From JBBDWK01 sp040902885 (lineage in GTDB: Bacteria > Acidobacteriota > Terriglobia > Bryobacterales > Bryobacteraceae), in NCBI GenBank assembly GCA_040902885.1, contig JBBDWK010000052.1, positions 62,001 to 126,000 on the forward strand: a stretch of 64,000 nt of DNA, given 5' to 3'. This document shows, piece after piece, positions 1 to 7,369 of this stretch. Under the pieces are notes generated by a model. It did no database searches, was not told the origin of the DNA, and saw only the letters and a list, made by a program, of their open reading frames with translations. How positions within the stretch are numbered: position 1 is the first letter of the stretch; every line of letters begins with the position of its first letter. Position numbers and translations under genes: made by a program.

Positions 1-705
1 CTGTGCATGCGGGCTTCGCAATGTGGCGTGCACTCGCCACCGGACCTGGTTGCGGCGATGAAGCGCAGCATCGATGCCGCGGGCCTGACGGTATCCATGG
101 TTACGGGTGACTTCGCCGTGCCCAGCAATAACGACCAGGGACCGGACGGCCTCCGCAAAATCACGCCATACCTGGACTTGGCGCATGCCTTCGGCGCGAC
201 CCTGATTCGCGTCTGCATGAAGAAGAAGGAAGACATCCCATGGGCACAACGCGCGGCGGATGAGGCTCGGGAGCGGAAGATCCGCTTGGCGCACCAGTCG
301 CACTGCGCCAGTCTTTTTGAGACCGTGGAGGGCTCCATCGAGGTGTTGAAAGCGGTGAAGCGGCCCAACTTCGGCCTCATTTATGAGCCGGCGAACTGGA
401 TGATCTCGGGTCAGGATTACGGAAAGGAAACCATTGTCAGGCTTAAACCGTGGATCTTCAACGTGTATATCCAGAACCATCGGCTGAATCCCCAGGGAAA
501 GGCTTCGGTGATCACCTGGACCAAGGGCCGCGTACCGCTCGATCACATTGGCGTTTGGGAGAAGGGCGGCGTGAACGTCGAGGAGATGTTCGCGGGACTG
601 CACGCTATTAGTTACGGCGGCTTCGTCACGGTACATCAGGCTTTTGGCGACGTAATGCCCGTGGAAGACGCCGTACGGAGGAGCGCGGAGTATTTGAGGC
701 GATAA
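1..705 (+). CDS. Sugar phosphate isomerase/epimerase family protein, 5' partial
   Basis: This is the C-terminal part of a xylose-isomerase-like TIM-barrel protein; the reading frame is open to the window edge, so the true start lies upstream. The first in-window ATG is at 7 and gives 232 residues, against roughly 270-320 in the family. Recognisable pieces are the YLDLA strand, HQSH (about residue 98), the metal-ligand-like YEPAN (about 126), FNVYIQNHR (about 151) and a late VTVHQAF. These fit the metal-binding face of the family. The substrate cannot be told from sequence; such proteins act on sugars, sugar phosphates or inositols. It stands alone here, convergent with the next gene 17 bases away. 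Confidence 0.85.
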   Translation: MCMRASQCGVHSPPDLVAAMKRSIDAAGLTVSMVTGDFAVPSNNDQGPDGLRKITPYLDLAHAFGATLIRVCMKKKEDIPWAQRAADEARERKIRLAHQSHCASLFETVEGSIEVLKAVKRPNFGLIYEPANWMISGQDYGKETIVRLKPWIFNVYIQNHRLNPQGKASVITWTKGRVPLDHIGVWEKGGVNVEEMFAGLHAISYGGFVTVHQAFGDVMPVEDAVRRSAEYLRR

Positions 706-722
706 TCGAAGGCGCGCGCCCG

Positions 723-1298
723 CTAGTTCTTGGGAGGGTTGATCATGATGTGCGCGCCCGCCGTACCCGGATACATCAGCCACGGCGCCGCGCCGGGCGT
801 GGTCGTAAGTCCCGTCGATTCCGGAGTGGCGAAAGGCACGTAGACCACCCATCGCAAGTAGGAATTGATCACCGCGCCCTTGGCTGCGTCGTAGCCGCTG
901 CCGGTGAGCACGTAGAGCGCCCTGGCCTCGCGCGGCATGGGGACCTTGCCTTCCTCGACTTCCTTCCAACGCACCTCATGACGCTCCTTGCCCTTGAACT
1001 GGACCGCAAGTTCGCGCCCGCGCGCCATGAACGGTTCCAGGTCCTTGTGGTAACAGGCGACGCTGAACGCTTTGTCGGCCGGATTGTCGGCCAGGCAGAC
1101 GAACTCGTTTGTTCCTTTGCGGAGCGTGGTCACTTCGCCCTTGGCGTTATAGCCGAGCACCGCGGCTTCGCCGCGGCGCTCCTTGGGCGCCGCAAGGATG
1201 GCGGATGCGATCTGGTCCGCCGGGGAGGCGACGTCCAGCGCAAGAGCTGGTCCGAACGCCAGCAGTCCCATGAACGGCAGTACGAGGTTTGTCTTCAT
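723..1298 (-). CDS. Secreted protein of unknown function
   Basis: The 191-residue product begins with a clear signal peptide (MKTNLVLPFMGLLAFGPALA, cleavage expected near residue 20), so it is exported. The mature part has two cysteines (FVCLAD and SVACYHK) that could form a disulfide and a C-terminal stretch rich in Pro and Gly (PWLMYPGTAGAHIMINPP). I recognise no catalytic motif. It is transcribed divergently from the DUF1552 gene at 1353, sharing a 54-base intergenic region. Codon use and GC match the neighbours, and the start ATG at 1298 directly precedes the signal peptide. No function can be assigned. Confidence 0.7.
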   Translation of the reverse strand: MKTNLVLPFMGLLAFGPALALDVASPADQIASAILAAPKERRGEAAVLGYNAKGEVTTLRKGTNEFVCLADNPADKAFSVACYHKDLEPFMARGRELAVQFKGKERHEVRWKEVEEGKVPMPREARALYVLTGSGYDAAKGAVINSYLRWVVYVPFATPESTGLTTTPGAAPWLMYPGTAGAHIMINPPKN

Positions 1299-1311
1299 CT
1301 CAGACGTAGTA

Positions 1312-1340
1312 TTGCAGAATTCCGATGAAGAAATGATAGT
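1312..1340 (+). promoter_or_regulatory. Candidate sigma70-type promoter for the DUF1552 gene
   Basis: TTGCAG (1312-1317) and GATAGT (1335-1340) are separated by 17 bases in the short divergent region between 1298 and 1353. The start ATG at 1353 lies only about 12 bases after the -10 element, so the transcript would be nearly leaderless. The match is moderate and made by eye. Confidence 0.3.
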
Positions 1341-1352
1341 CTATTCCTAGCC

Positions 1353-2729
1353 ATGTTCAAGCCGATTTCCCGCCGGACCCTGCTGCGCGGCGCCGGCGCC
1401 GCACTGTCCCTGCCATGGTTGGAAGCGATGTCTTCGGCGGCGCCCGCCACCGCTCAACCGAAGCTGTCCGAGCCGCCGCTGCGCATGGCTTTTCTTTTTA
1501 TGCCCAATGGCGTGCGGCCGGATTACTGGACGCCTCCGGGAGACGGCGACGACTACGAGATTACACCGCACCTGAAGCCGCTCGCGGAACTCAGGAGCGA
1601 CTTCATCCTGCTCGAAAACCTCTGGCACAAGAACACCGTCGGCCGCAACGGGCACTGGCCGAAGGTTCCGGCCTGGCTTTCCGGCGGATACGTGCAGCGC
1701 TCCACCGGCCGCGACCTGGACACCGGTGGAACTTCGGTGGACCAGATTGCCGCCCGGCACATCGGCGGCCTTACGTCGCTGCCCACGTTCGAGCTCGGCA
1801 TCGACGCGCCGAGAAGCGGCATCGACAATATCGGCGGCGGTTTCGCCCGAATCTACGGATCTTTTCTCTCCTGGCGCGACCCGCACACCCCGGTGGCCAA
1901 GGAGATCGTCCCGCAACTGGCGTTTGACCGATTGTTCCGCAACGCACCCGCGCCGGTAGTTTCGGGCTTGGACCCCAGCCATCCTTCCATCCTGACTTCG
2001 TTACAGCGCGACGATGCGAGCGTGCTGGACCTGGTGCTGGAAGACGCCAAATCGGTGCGCCGCCGCGCCAGCTCGGCGGACCAGGTCAAACTGGACGAGT
2101 ACTTCGAATCGGTCCGCTCCGTGGAGCGCCGCCTGGAAGCGGCCCTCCGCCCGCAGAAGCGGTGGATCAATCAAGGCAAACTTCCGATGGATCGCCCGGC
2201 GCCGGGCACTCCCGCCACGCATCGGGAACACGTCCGCCTGATGCTGGACATCCTCATCCTCGCCTTCTGGACCGATACCACGCGCATTGCGACCTTCATG
2301 TTCGGCGACGCGCAGAGCTCGCAAAATTACTCCTGGCTGCCTGGCGTGAATGGCAGTTGGCACAGCATCTCGCACCATCTGAACGAAACCGGCAAGCGCG
2401 AGCAGTACGAGAGGATCATCGACTGGAACATCGAGCAGATGGCGTATTTCCTGAACAGGGTGAAGAGCCTGGATGAGGGCGGCTCCTCGCTGCTCGACAA
2501 TTCGATGATCCTGTTCGGCTCGTCGCTCAAGGACGGCAACCGTCACGACCCGGAAAACCTGCCGCTGATTCTGGCCGGCCGCGGGAAAGGAACGCTGCGT
2601 CCGGGAAGGCGGCTGCGGGCCGCGCCAAAGACGCCGCTCTGCAACCTGCATCTGGCACTGCTGCACCGCATGGGCGTGATGGAGAAATCGTTCGGCGACA
2701 GCACGGGCCCCCTCGAAGGGCTGGCGTAG
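1353..2729 (+). CDS. DUF1552 domain-containing protein
   Basis: The 458-residue product starts with a twin-arginine-like leader (SRRTLLRGAGAALSLPWLEA) followed by the DUF1552 signature MAFLFMPNGV and later LFGSSLKDGNRHDPENLP, which identify the family with confidence. DUF1552 proteins are exported, typical of Acidobacteria and Planctomycetes, and usually sit beside DUF1592/DUF1588 cytochrome-like proteins; their biochemistry is not established. Here the gene is single: no DUF1592 partner is adjacent, although a paralogous DUF1552 gene at 7366 has one. The C-terminus (FGDSTGPLEGL) matches the family end, so the gene is complete. It ends exactly where the left REP-like repeat begins. Confidence 0.93.
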   Translation: MFKPISRRTLLRGAGAALSLPWLEAMSSAAPATAQPKLSEPPLRMAFLFMPNGVRPDYWTPPGDGDDYEITPHLKPLAELRSDFILLENLWHKNTVGRNGHWPKVPAWLSGGYVQRSTGRDLDTGGTSVDQIAARHIGGLTSLPTFELGIDAPRSGIDNIGGGFARIYGSFLSWRDPHTPVAKEIVPQLAFDRLFRNAPAPVVSGLDPSHPSILTSLQRDDASVLDLVLEDAKSVRRRASSADQVKLDEYFESVRSVERRLEAALRPQKRWINQGKLPMDRPAPGTPATHREHVRLMLDILILAFWTDTTRIATFMFGDAQSSQNYSWLPGVNGSWHSISHHLNETGKREQYERIIDWNIEQMAYFLNRVKSLDEGGSSLLDNSMILFGSSLKDGNRHDPENLPLILAGRGKGTLRPGRRLRAAPKTPLCNLHLALLHRMGVMEKSFGDSTGPLEGLA

Positions 2730-2769
2730 GGTGGGCTTTCAGCCCGCCGCCGGACTTAAGTCCGGCTTC
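2729..2769. repeat. REP-like palindromic repeat, left of RAYT
   Basis: Two adjacent palindromes, GGGCT-ttc-AGCCC (2733-2745) and the perfect 18-mer GCCGGACTTAAGTCCGGC (2749-2766), form this 41-base unit. It recurs in inverted orientation at 3347-3387 with two mismatches. The pair brackets the RAYT gene, as expected for repetitive extragenic palindromes mobilised by that transposase. It overlaps the last codons of the RAYT reading frame. Confidence 0.8.
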
Positions 2770-3305
2770 GCATCCCACGCGCTCGACCAACGATACATAC
2801 CGGCGGCTTTGGCAAGTCCGGCTTTGACCGGGTTGTCTTCAATGTACCCCTGAATCTTTCGAAACTCCTTTTCGTCGCGCACCCAGTGGTCGTAGCTTTC
2901 CGGCTGCCAGAACGGCTGGCCGGTGCGTCCGACGATTTGGTTCGCAAGCCTGGCGCTGGCGCCTTTGAGATGCCGCAGCAAGGTAGGGACGGGCGCCAAG
3001 GGCGTCACCAGCAGATAAACATGGTTCGGCATAACGACATAGGCGTAAAGAGAGTACCGTCGTTCATCGGCTCCCGCCACGATCGCATCGCAAACCATGC
3101 TTGCTACTGCCGGTTGTCCCAGGTATAGGGGTCCGTTCCGGCCGGCGTCGAGTAGTCGATCCGCCGCCACGAACGCCTGTCCCGAGGAGAGCGGCCCGCT
3201 TGAGAACATTCGGCCTCGCGGGAGACTTCCATGCAGGCGAAACGTGATGAATATAGAGCGACCGTCCGGATGCCAATGGGGGAGGCGGCGTTCGTAATAG
3301 GCCAC
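2739..3305 (-). CDS. REP-associated tyrosine transposase (RAYT, IS200/Y1 family) with altered HUH motif
   Basis: The 188-residue protein has the Y1-transposase layout: an N-terminal strand (IFITFRLHG), the MPNHVYLLV strand at about residues 100-108 where HUH transposases carry MPNHVHLLV, the helix with H...G, and the C-terminal FWQPESYDHWVR and YIEDNPVKAGL blocks. The Y in SYDHWVR is in the position expected for the nucleophilic region. RAYTs process REP palindromes as single-stranded DNA. The second His of HUH is Tyr here (codon TAT), so metal binding may be impaired. REP-like repeats flank the gene on both sides, and the 3' end runs into the left one. Confidence 0.88.
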   Translation of the reverse strand: MAYYERRLPHWHPDGRSIFITFRLHGSLPRGRMFSSGPLSSGQAFVAADRLLDAGRNGPLYLGQPAVASMVCDAIVAGADERRYSLYAYVVMPNHVYLLVTPLAPVPTLLRHLKGASARLANQIVGRTGQPFWQPESYDHWVRDEKEFRKIQGYIEDNPVKAGLAKAAGMYRWSSAWDAKPDLSPAAG

Positions 3306-3346
3306 GTGCCGTAGTGGGGCGGGCGGTGAGATTTTCTCTAACGGGA

Positions 3347-3387
3347 GAAGCCGGACTGAAGTCCGGCGGCGGGCTAAAAGCCCACCC
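3347..3387. repeat. REP-like palindromic repeat, right of RAYT
   Basis: This is the inverted counterpart of 2729-2769 with two differences in 41 bases. Its palindromes are GCCGGACTGAAGTCCGGC (one internal mismatch) and GGGCT-aaa-AGCCC. It lies between the RAYT start (3305) and the end of the Clp-N gene (3395). Confidence 0.8.
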
Positions 3388-3394
3388 CACTCAC

Positions 3395-3856
3395 TTAGGA
3401 CACGTCGAAATCGATAGTGTATCGCTGCGTTTGTTTCGGCCCGGCGATCTCCTGTGAGAAAGACAGAGTCCTGCCGTCATCGCTCAGGCGCAGCCGTTCG
3501 ATAATCGTGATCTGCGTCTCAATGACGTTGGCGCCACCTTCGATCCAACTGGATGAGTAGCGGCCGTCCCGCACTTCGCCTTTCGGCCCGGTTCGCCAAC
3601 CTCCGCCACCTCCGCCAACCCTTCCCGTTCCAGAACTGGCGCGCTCCATCATCTCCTCGCGGATTCTGGCGATGCGCTCCGGCAGTGGTTGGTCCTGAGC
3701 CAGTTCACGCCGGAGCCGTTCGCGGTCAACACCATCGGCGCGCAGCAGACCCAATAGGAAGTGCTCCGTTTCGATGAACGCTGAGCCGGCCTGGCTCGCC
3801 TCTTCCCGTGCAAAGAATATACTCTGCCGCGCAGCCTCGGTGTAACGTTCGAACAC
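3395..3856 (-). CDS. Stand-alone Clp N-terminal domain protein
   Basis: Residues 1-75 match the Clp R/N domain: FERYTEAARQSIFFAREEA, then the hallmark IETEHFLLGLLR, then a second helical half. This domain in ClpA/ClpC binds adaptors and substrates. No AAA+ module follows; a Gly-rich linker (about residues 80-90) leads to a C-terminal beta-rich segment of about 60 residues ending in YTIDFDVS. It may therefore act as an adaptor or decoy, which is inference. The GTG start at 3856 comes one base after the stop of the sensor kinase gene, so the two are co-translated members of a long minus-strand operon. Confidence 0.85.
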   Translation of the reverse strand: MFERYTEAARQSIFFAREEASQAGSAFIETEHFLLGLLRADGVDRERLRRELAQDQPLPERIARIREEMMERASSGTGRVGGGGGGWRTGPKGEVRDGRYSSSWIEGGANVIETQITIIERLRLSDDGRTLSFSQEIAGPKQTQRYTIDFDVS

Positions 3857-3857
3857 T

Positions 3858-6284
3858 TCACGCCCCGGCAGTCTCGGAGGATTGTGATGCCGCTAAAACG
3901 GCTTTCACCTTCTCGGCCAGCCTTGGCGCCGTGTACGGCTTCTGGAGAAAGCCGGCCAGGCTCTTTCCCTCAAAGCGTTTAGTGGCTTCCGATTCGTTGA
4001 ACCCGCTCGAAAGGACGATCTTGACGCCCGGCTGAATCCGCTGCAGGTGACTTAATGCCGTCTCTCCATTCATCACCGGCATGGTGAGATCCAGAATCAC
4101 CAAAGAAATCAGGCCGGCCATCCTGGCGAAAAGGTCCACGGCAACCCGTCCATTTTCGGCTACAAGCACCTGGTACCCGTAATTCTCCAGCGCGGACTTC
4201 GCCATCCGCCGCACCACTTCTTCATCGTCCACCACCAGGATGGTTCCGCTGCCGGCGAGTTCCCGTCTTTCCCCCGCTGCCGGCGCCCGATCTTCGAACG
4301 GCGCGGCGCCGGCCGGGAAGAGGACGCGAAAAGCGGTGCCCTGACCCGCCGTGCTATCCACCTGGATGGCTCCTTTGTGCGCCCGAATGATGCCCAGAAC
4401 CGCGGAAAGTCCCAGTCCCCGGCCCGTGAATTTGGTCGTGAAGAACGGATCGAAGATCTTCGCTCTGATCTCTTCCGTCATCCCAGAGCCGGTGTCGCTT
4501 ACTTCCAGAAAAACGAAGGTTCCCGGCTGGATCGCCGGCAAGCCAAAAGTCGGGTGCGCATACTGCGCATCGACCCTTTCCACTCCCGTCGCGATCTTGA
4601 CCATTCCCGACTCGTCGTCGCACGCCTCCGCGGCGTTGATGACCAGGTTCATGATCACCTGCTGCAGTTGGGACCGGTCGGCCTCCACCGCCGGCAGTCG
4701 CCGCGAAAGCCGTGGATAAAGCGATACGCCGCGCGGAACGGACCGCGATATCAGAGGCAGAATCTCCTCCACCAGCCCCGAAAGATCCACCGGCTCGATG
4801 ATGAACTTGCCTTTGCCCGAGTAAGCCAGCATCTGGCGCGTGAGGAGCGCCGCCTTCTCGCTCGCGCTGACCACGCCCTCGAGCATCCCGCGGGCCTGCG
4901 AGTGCGCCGGCAGGAGCTCCAGCGCCAGGCTGGCGTTGCCCAGCATGCCCACCAGAAGATTGTTGAAATCGTGAGCGATGCCGCCGGCCAGCACGCCCAG
5001 GCTCTCGAGTTTGGCGGTCTCGCGCAGCCGCTCCTGGGTGGCTTCCATGGCGCGTTTGGTTTCCACCTGTTCGGACGCGTCGATGGCCAGCGTCATCACT
5101 CCGGCAATGCTGCCATCGAGGTCCCGCCATGGATTGCAGATCAGGTGGAAATATCTTTCCTTGACGCTGCCGTCCGCCATCGTGAATTGGGCCGGGACTT
5201 CATCTCCGACGTATGGACTGCCGGTGCGGTACACTTCATCGCACACCTGGACGAAGCCCTGCGCTTCGAGTTCCGGAAGAGCCTGCCGCATGGGCAAGCC
5301 TTCCATCGGCCGGCCGCCGAGCAGTTCCTTCATCAGCGGGTGTACCAGCTCGAAGACGTGATCGGGGCCGCGCTGGAAATTAATGATGGCCGGCGCCTGT
5401 AAAAACAGGGAGCGAATCTGGGACCGCTGTTGCTCGGCCTCCCCGTGCGACGCGCGCGCCTGCTCCAGAAGCCGTTCCCGTTCCCGCTCGATCCGGCGCC
5501 GGTGGGCTACGTCGCGAAAGATCAGCACCACGCCCGCGACCTCGCCGGTCCGGTCGAAGATCGGCGCGGCGCTGTCGTCGATGGGAATCTCGCGGCCATC
5601 GCGCGCCAACAGAACCGTGTGGTTCGCCAGTCCCATCACCCTGCCGTTGCGCAGCGCTTTCAGCGCCGGGTTTTCAACCGAAGCGCGCGTTTCCTCGTTG
5701 ACGACGACGAAGACTTCTTCGAGCGGGCGGCCGGCCGCCTGCTCCTGGGTCCAGCCGGTCAGACTTTGGGCCACGCCGTTCAGCAGGATGACCCGGCCGT
5801 CCGTGCCGGTTGCGATCACGGCGTCGCCGATGCTCGCGAGAGTGATCTGCAGCCACTCGCGGGCGCGCTCCAGTTCGGTAGTCCGTTCCTTAACCTTGTT
5901 TTCCAGTTCTTCATTGGCCGAGCGGAGCACCGCTTCCATCCGCCTGCGGGTCGTGGCCACCCGGCTGGCCAGGATCACGATGAACAACAGCACGCCCGCG
6001 ACCGCAATATTGATGTCGCGGGGAATGACTGAGGTCCCGCCCGACCTGATCGCCGTCGCCAGGGGGAAGAGCGCGCAGCTCACAAGAATTCCCGGTCCCG
6101 CCCCCCACTTCCATGCTGCCGTGGTCAGAGCCAACAGGTAGGCAGTGTTGACGACAGGAGCAAAGGAGCGGTTGCCGAGGAAGGCGATGTTAAGGCCGGC
6201 CACCGCTGCCAGCAGGGCGAGAGCGAGACCGTAGCGAGTGAGTACGCGCCGAAACTTTCCGGAGCTAAATGAGAGCCGCGTCAA
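3858..6284 (-). CDS. Membrane-bound hybrid sensor histidine kinase (PAS-PAS-HisKA-HATPase-REC)
   Basis: The N-terminus has about four hydrophobic segments, followed by a coiled stretch, a PAS domain (ITLASIGDAVIATGTDGRV), a second PAS (LFLQAPAIINFQRG), a HisKA box GGIAHDFNNLLVGMLGNAS (phospho-acceptor His near residue 438), an HATPase domain (NLVINAAEACD, DTGSGM, GRGLGLSAVLGI) and a C-terminal receiver (VVDDEEVV, LDLTMPVMNG, QKPYT). It would sense a membrane or cytoplasmic signal and relay phosphate internally. A longer in-frame start at 6371 would overlap the upstream gene by 91 bases, so I prefer the TTG at 6284, which makes a TTGA overlap with that gene's stop; no good ribosome-binding site supports either. 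It is a close architectural paralogue of the kinase at 41542. Confidence 0.9.
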   Translation of the reverse strand: MTRLSFSSGKFRRVLTRYGLALALLAAVAGLNIAFLGNRSFAPVVNTAYLLALTTAAWKWGAGPGILVSCALFPLATAIRSGGTSVIPRDINIAVAGVLLFIVILASRVATTRRRMEAVLRSANEELENKVKERTTELERAREWLQITLASIGDAVIATGTDGRVILLNGVAQSLTGWTQEQAAGRPLEEVFVVVNEETRASVENPALKALRNGRVMGLANHTVLLARDGREIPIDDSAAPIFDRTGEVAGVVLIFRDVAHRRRIERERERLLEQARASHGEAEQQRSQIRSLFLQAPAIINFQRGPDHVFELVHPLMKELLGGRPMEGLPMRQALPELEAQGFVQVCDEVYRTGSPYVGDEVPAQFTMADGSVKERYFHLICNPWRDLDGSIAGVMTLAIDASEQVETKRAMEATQERLRETAKLESLGVLAGGIAHDFNNLLVGMLGNASLALELLPAHSQARGMLEGVVSASEKAALLTRQMLAYSGKGKFIIEPVDLSGLVEEILPLISRSVPRGVSLYPRLSRRLPAVEADRSQLQQVIMNLVINAAEACDDESGMVKIATGVERVDAQYAHPTFGLPAIQPGTFVFLEVSDTGSGMTEEIRAKIFDPFFTTKFTGRGLGLSAVLGIIRAHKGAIQVDSTAGQGTAFRVLFPAGAAPFEDRAPAAGERRELAGSGTILVVDDEEVVRRMAKSALENYGYQVLVAENGRVAVDLFARMAGLISLVILDLTMPVMNGETALSHLQRIQPGVKIVLSSGFNESEATKRFEGKSLAGFLQKPYTAPRLAEKVKAVLAASQSSETAGA

Positions 6285-6931
6285 TTGGCGAAGCAGTAGA
6301 AGCGACCGGAGCCGCCCGTGCCTTCCAGATTCGCCTGGCTGCAACCTTTGGAGGGATGCGCCGAATTCCACGAAGTCCCGGCCGCGCCGCCGCCCTGGCG
6401 GTCGTGATGGCCGACTTGAGCGCTGCCCTCGCCGCTGCTCGTCCAGTTCTTGCAGGTGTGGTCGGCATCGCCGGAGAAGGCCGTGCCGTCCGCTTGGGAG
6501 CCGGTCAGGATATCGTGCTGATTGGGTTTGTCCCCGCGGCCGTTGACCACCTCGCCCTTTTCGGTGAGCGCGGTTTGTTTGTTCAGGTTGTTACTGCTTC
6601 CGTGAAGGTCGTCCAGACTCTTAGCGACGACCACGTTCCGGGAGTTGGACCACGGACCCTTGCCGATGCGGTCGCGCGCGTTGACGGCTGCCTGCCCGCC
6701 GGAAGCGCCGGCGCTGAGGTAGGCATGCCAGGTGCGGTTGCCTGCGCCCGCCGCTTTGGCCAGGGCCTGGCAGTGCTGGTCGGCTCCGGTCAAACCGCTA
6801 AGCGCGGCTCCATTGCCGGAACCCGCGCTCGTGATGAAGAATTTCATATTTTCAGAGGCATTTTGAGCGAGCGCCGGCAGCCCAAATATAAACAGCACCG
6901 CCGGGGCCCAAACGAATGGAGTTTTCTGCAT
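6281..6931 (-). CDS. Secreted lectin-like (DUF1554-type) protein
   Basis: A signal peptide (MQKTPFVWAPAVLFIFGLPALA, cleavage after ALA) precedes a Gly/Ser/Asn-rich domain. Its opening GLTGADQHCQALAKAAGAG and TWHAYLSAG motifs, followed by paired Cys and a C-terminal RFYCFAN, recall the DUF1554/endostatin-like C-type-lectin folds of many environmental bacteria. An exported binding protein is the best inference; the ligand is unknown. The stop overlaps the TTG start I favour for the sensor kinase, and 21 bases separate it from the secreted protein upstream, so it is in the same operon. Confidence 0.72.
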   Translation of the reverse strand: MQKTPFVWAPAVLFIFGLPALAQNASENMKFFITSAGSGNGAALSGLTGADQHCQALAKAAGAGNRTWHAYLSAGASGGQAAVNARDRIGKGPWSNSRNVVVAKSLDDLHGSSNNLNKQTALTEKGEVVNGRGDKPNQHDILTGSQADGTAFSGDADHTCKNWTSSGEGSAQVGHHDRQGGGAAGTSWNSAHPSKGCSQANLEGTGGSGRFYCFAN

Positions 6932-6952
6932 TTCGATTCTCTCTTTCCTGAA

Positions 6953-7369
6953 TTAGAGTAAACGTTTCAGACGAAAAGTCTGCCTGGAGCTTCCCCTGGA
7001 TTGAACGATTCCGCCGTTTCCGGCGTTTGTGGCGCCCTCGCGTTCACGAGTCAACTCGATCTCGCCGGCTTTCATGCTCCCCGTAAAACGCAGCCTGGTC
7101 TCATTGATCTGGTTGCCGGCTTGTTCCGAGGCGATGGCGATGAAGGTGACCAGATCGCCCGAGACGATGCCTTCCGTAATCGGAGCGCTTTGATAGTCGC
7201 CGTATAGCTTGCCCCCGAGCTTGCTTCCGTTCTGGGTGAACTGGAACGCGATGTCCTGAAGCCCATTCCTGACCGGTATCTGCCCCACCCATATTCCGGC
7301 GAAGTCGGCTCCCGGCAGACCCAAAGCGAACAGAAAGAGAGCAGCGAGTCTCCGCATGACGCGCCTCAC
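6953..7369 (-). CDS. Small secreted protein of unknown function
   Basis: This 138-residue product has a basic N-terminus and hydrophobic core (RRLAALFLFALGLPGA), so it is exported. The mature part is a run of beta-strands (DFAGIWVGQI, IAFQFTQNGSKLGGKLYG, LRFTGSMKAGEIELTRE), like small beta-barrel or lipocalin-type secreted proteins of acidobacteria. I know no function. The GTG at 7369 overlaps the DUF1552 stop (GTGA); an ATG at 7357 is an equally good start directly in front of the signal peptide. It lies inside the operon running from 10628 down to 3395. Confidence 0.7.
   Translation of the reverse strand: MRRVMRRLAALFLFALGLPGADFAGIWVGQIPVRNGLQDIAFQFTQNGSKLGGKLYGDYQSAPITEGIVSGDLVTFIAIASEQAGNQINETRLRFTGSMKAGEIELTREREGATNAGNGGIVQSRGSSRQTFRLKRLL

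Noticed and set aside
6285..6371. N-terminal extension of the sensor kinase starting at 6371
   Set aside because: It would overlap the secreted lectin-like gene by 91 bases and adds no domain sequence; the TTG at 6284 fits the overlap pattern of the operon.
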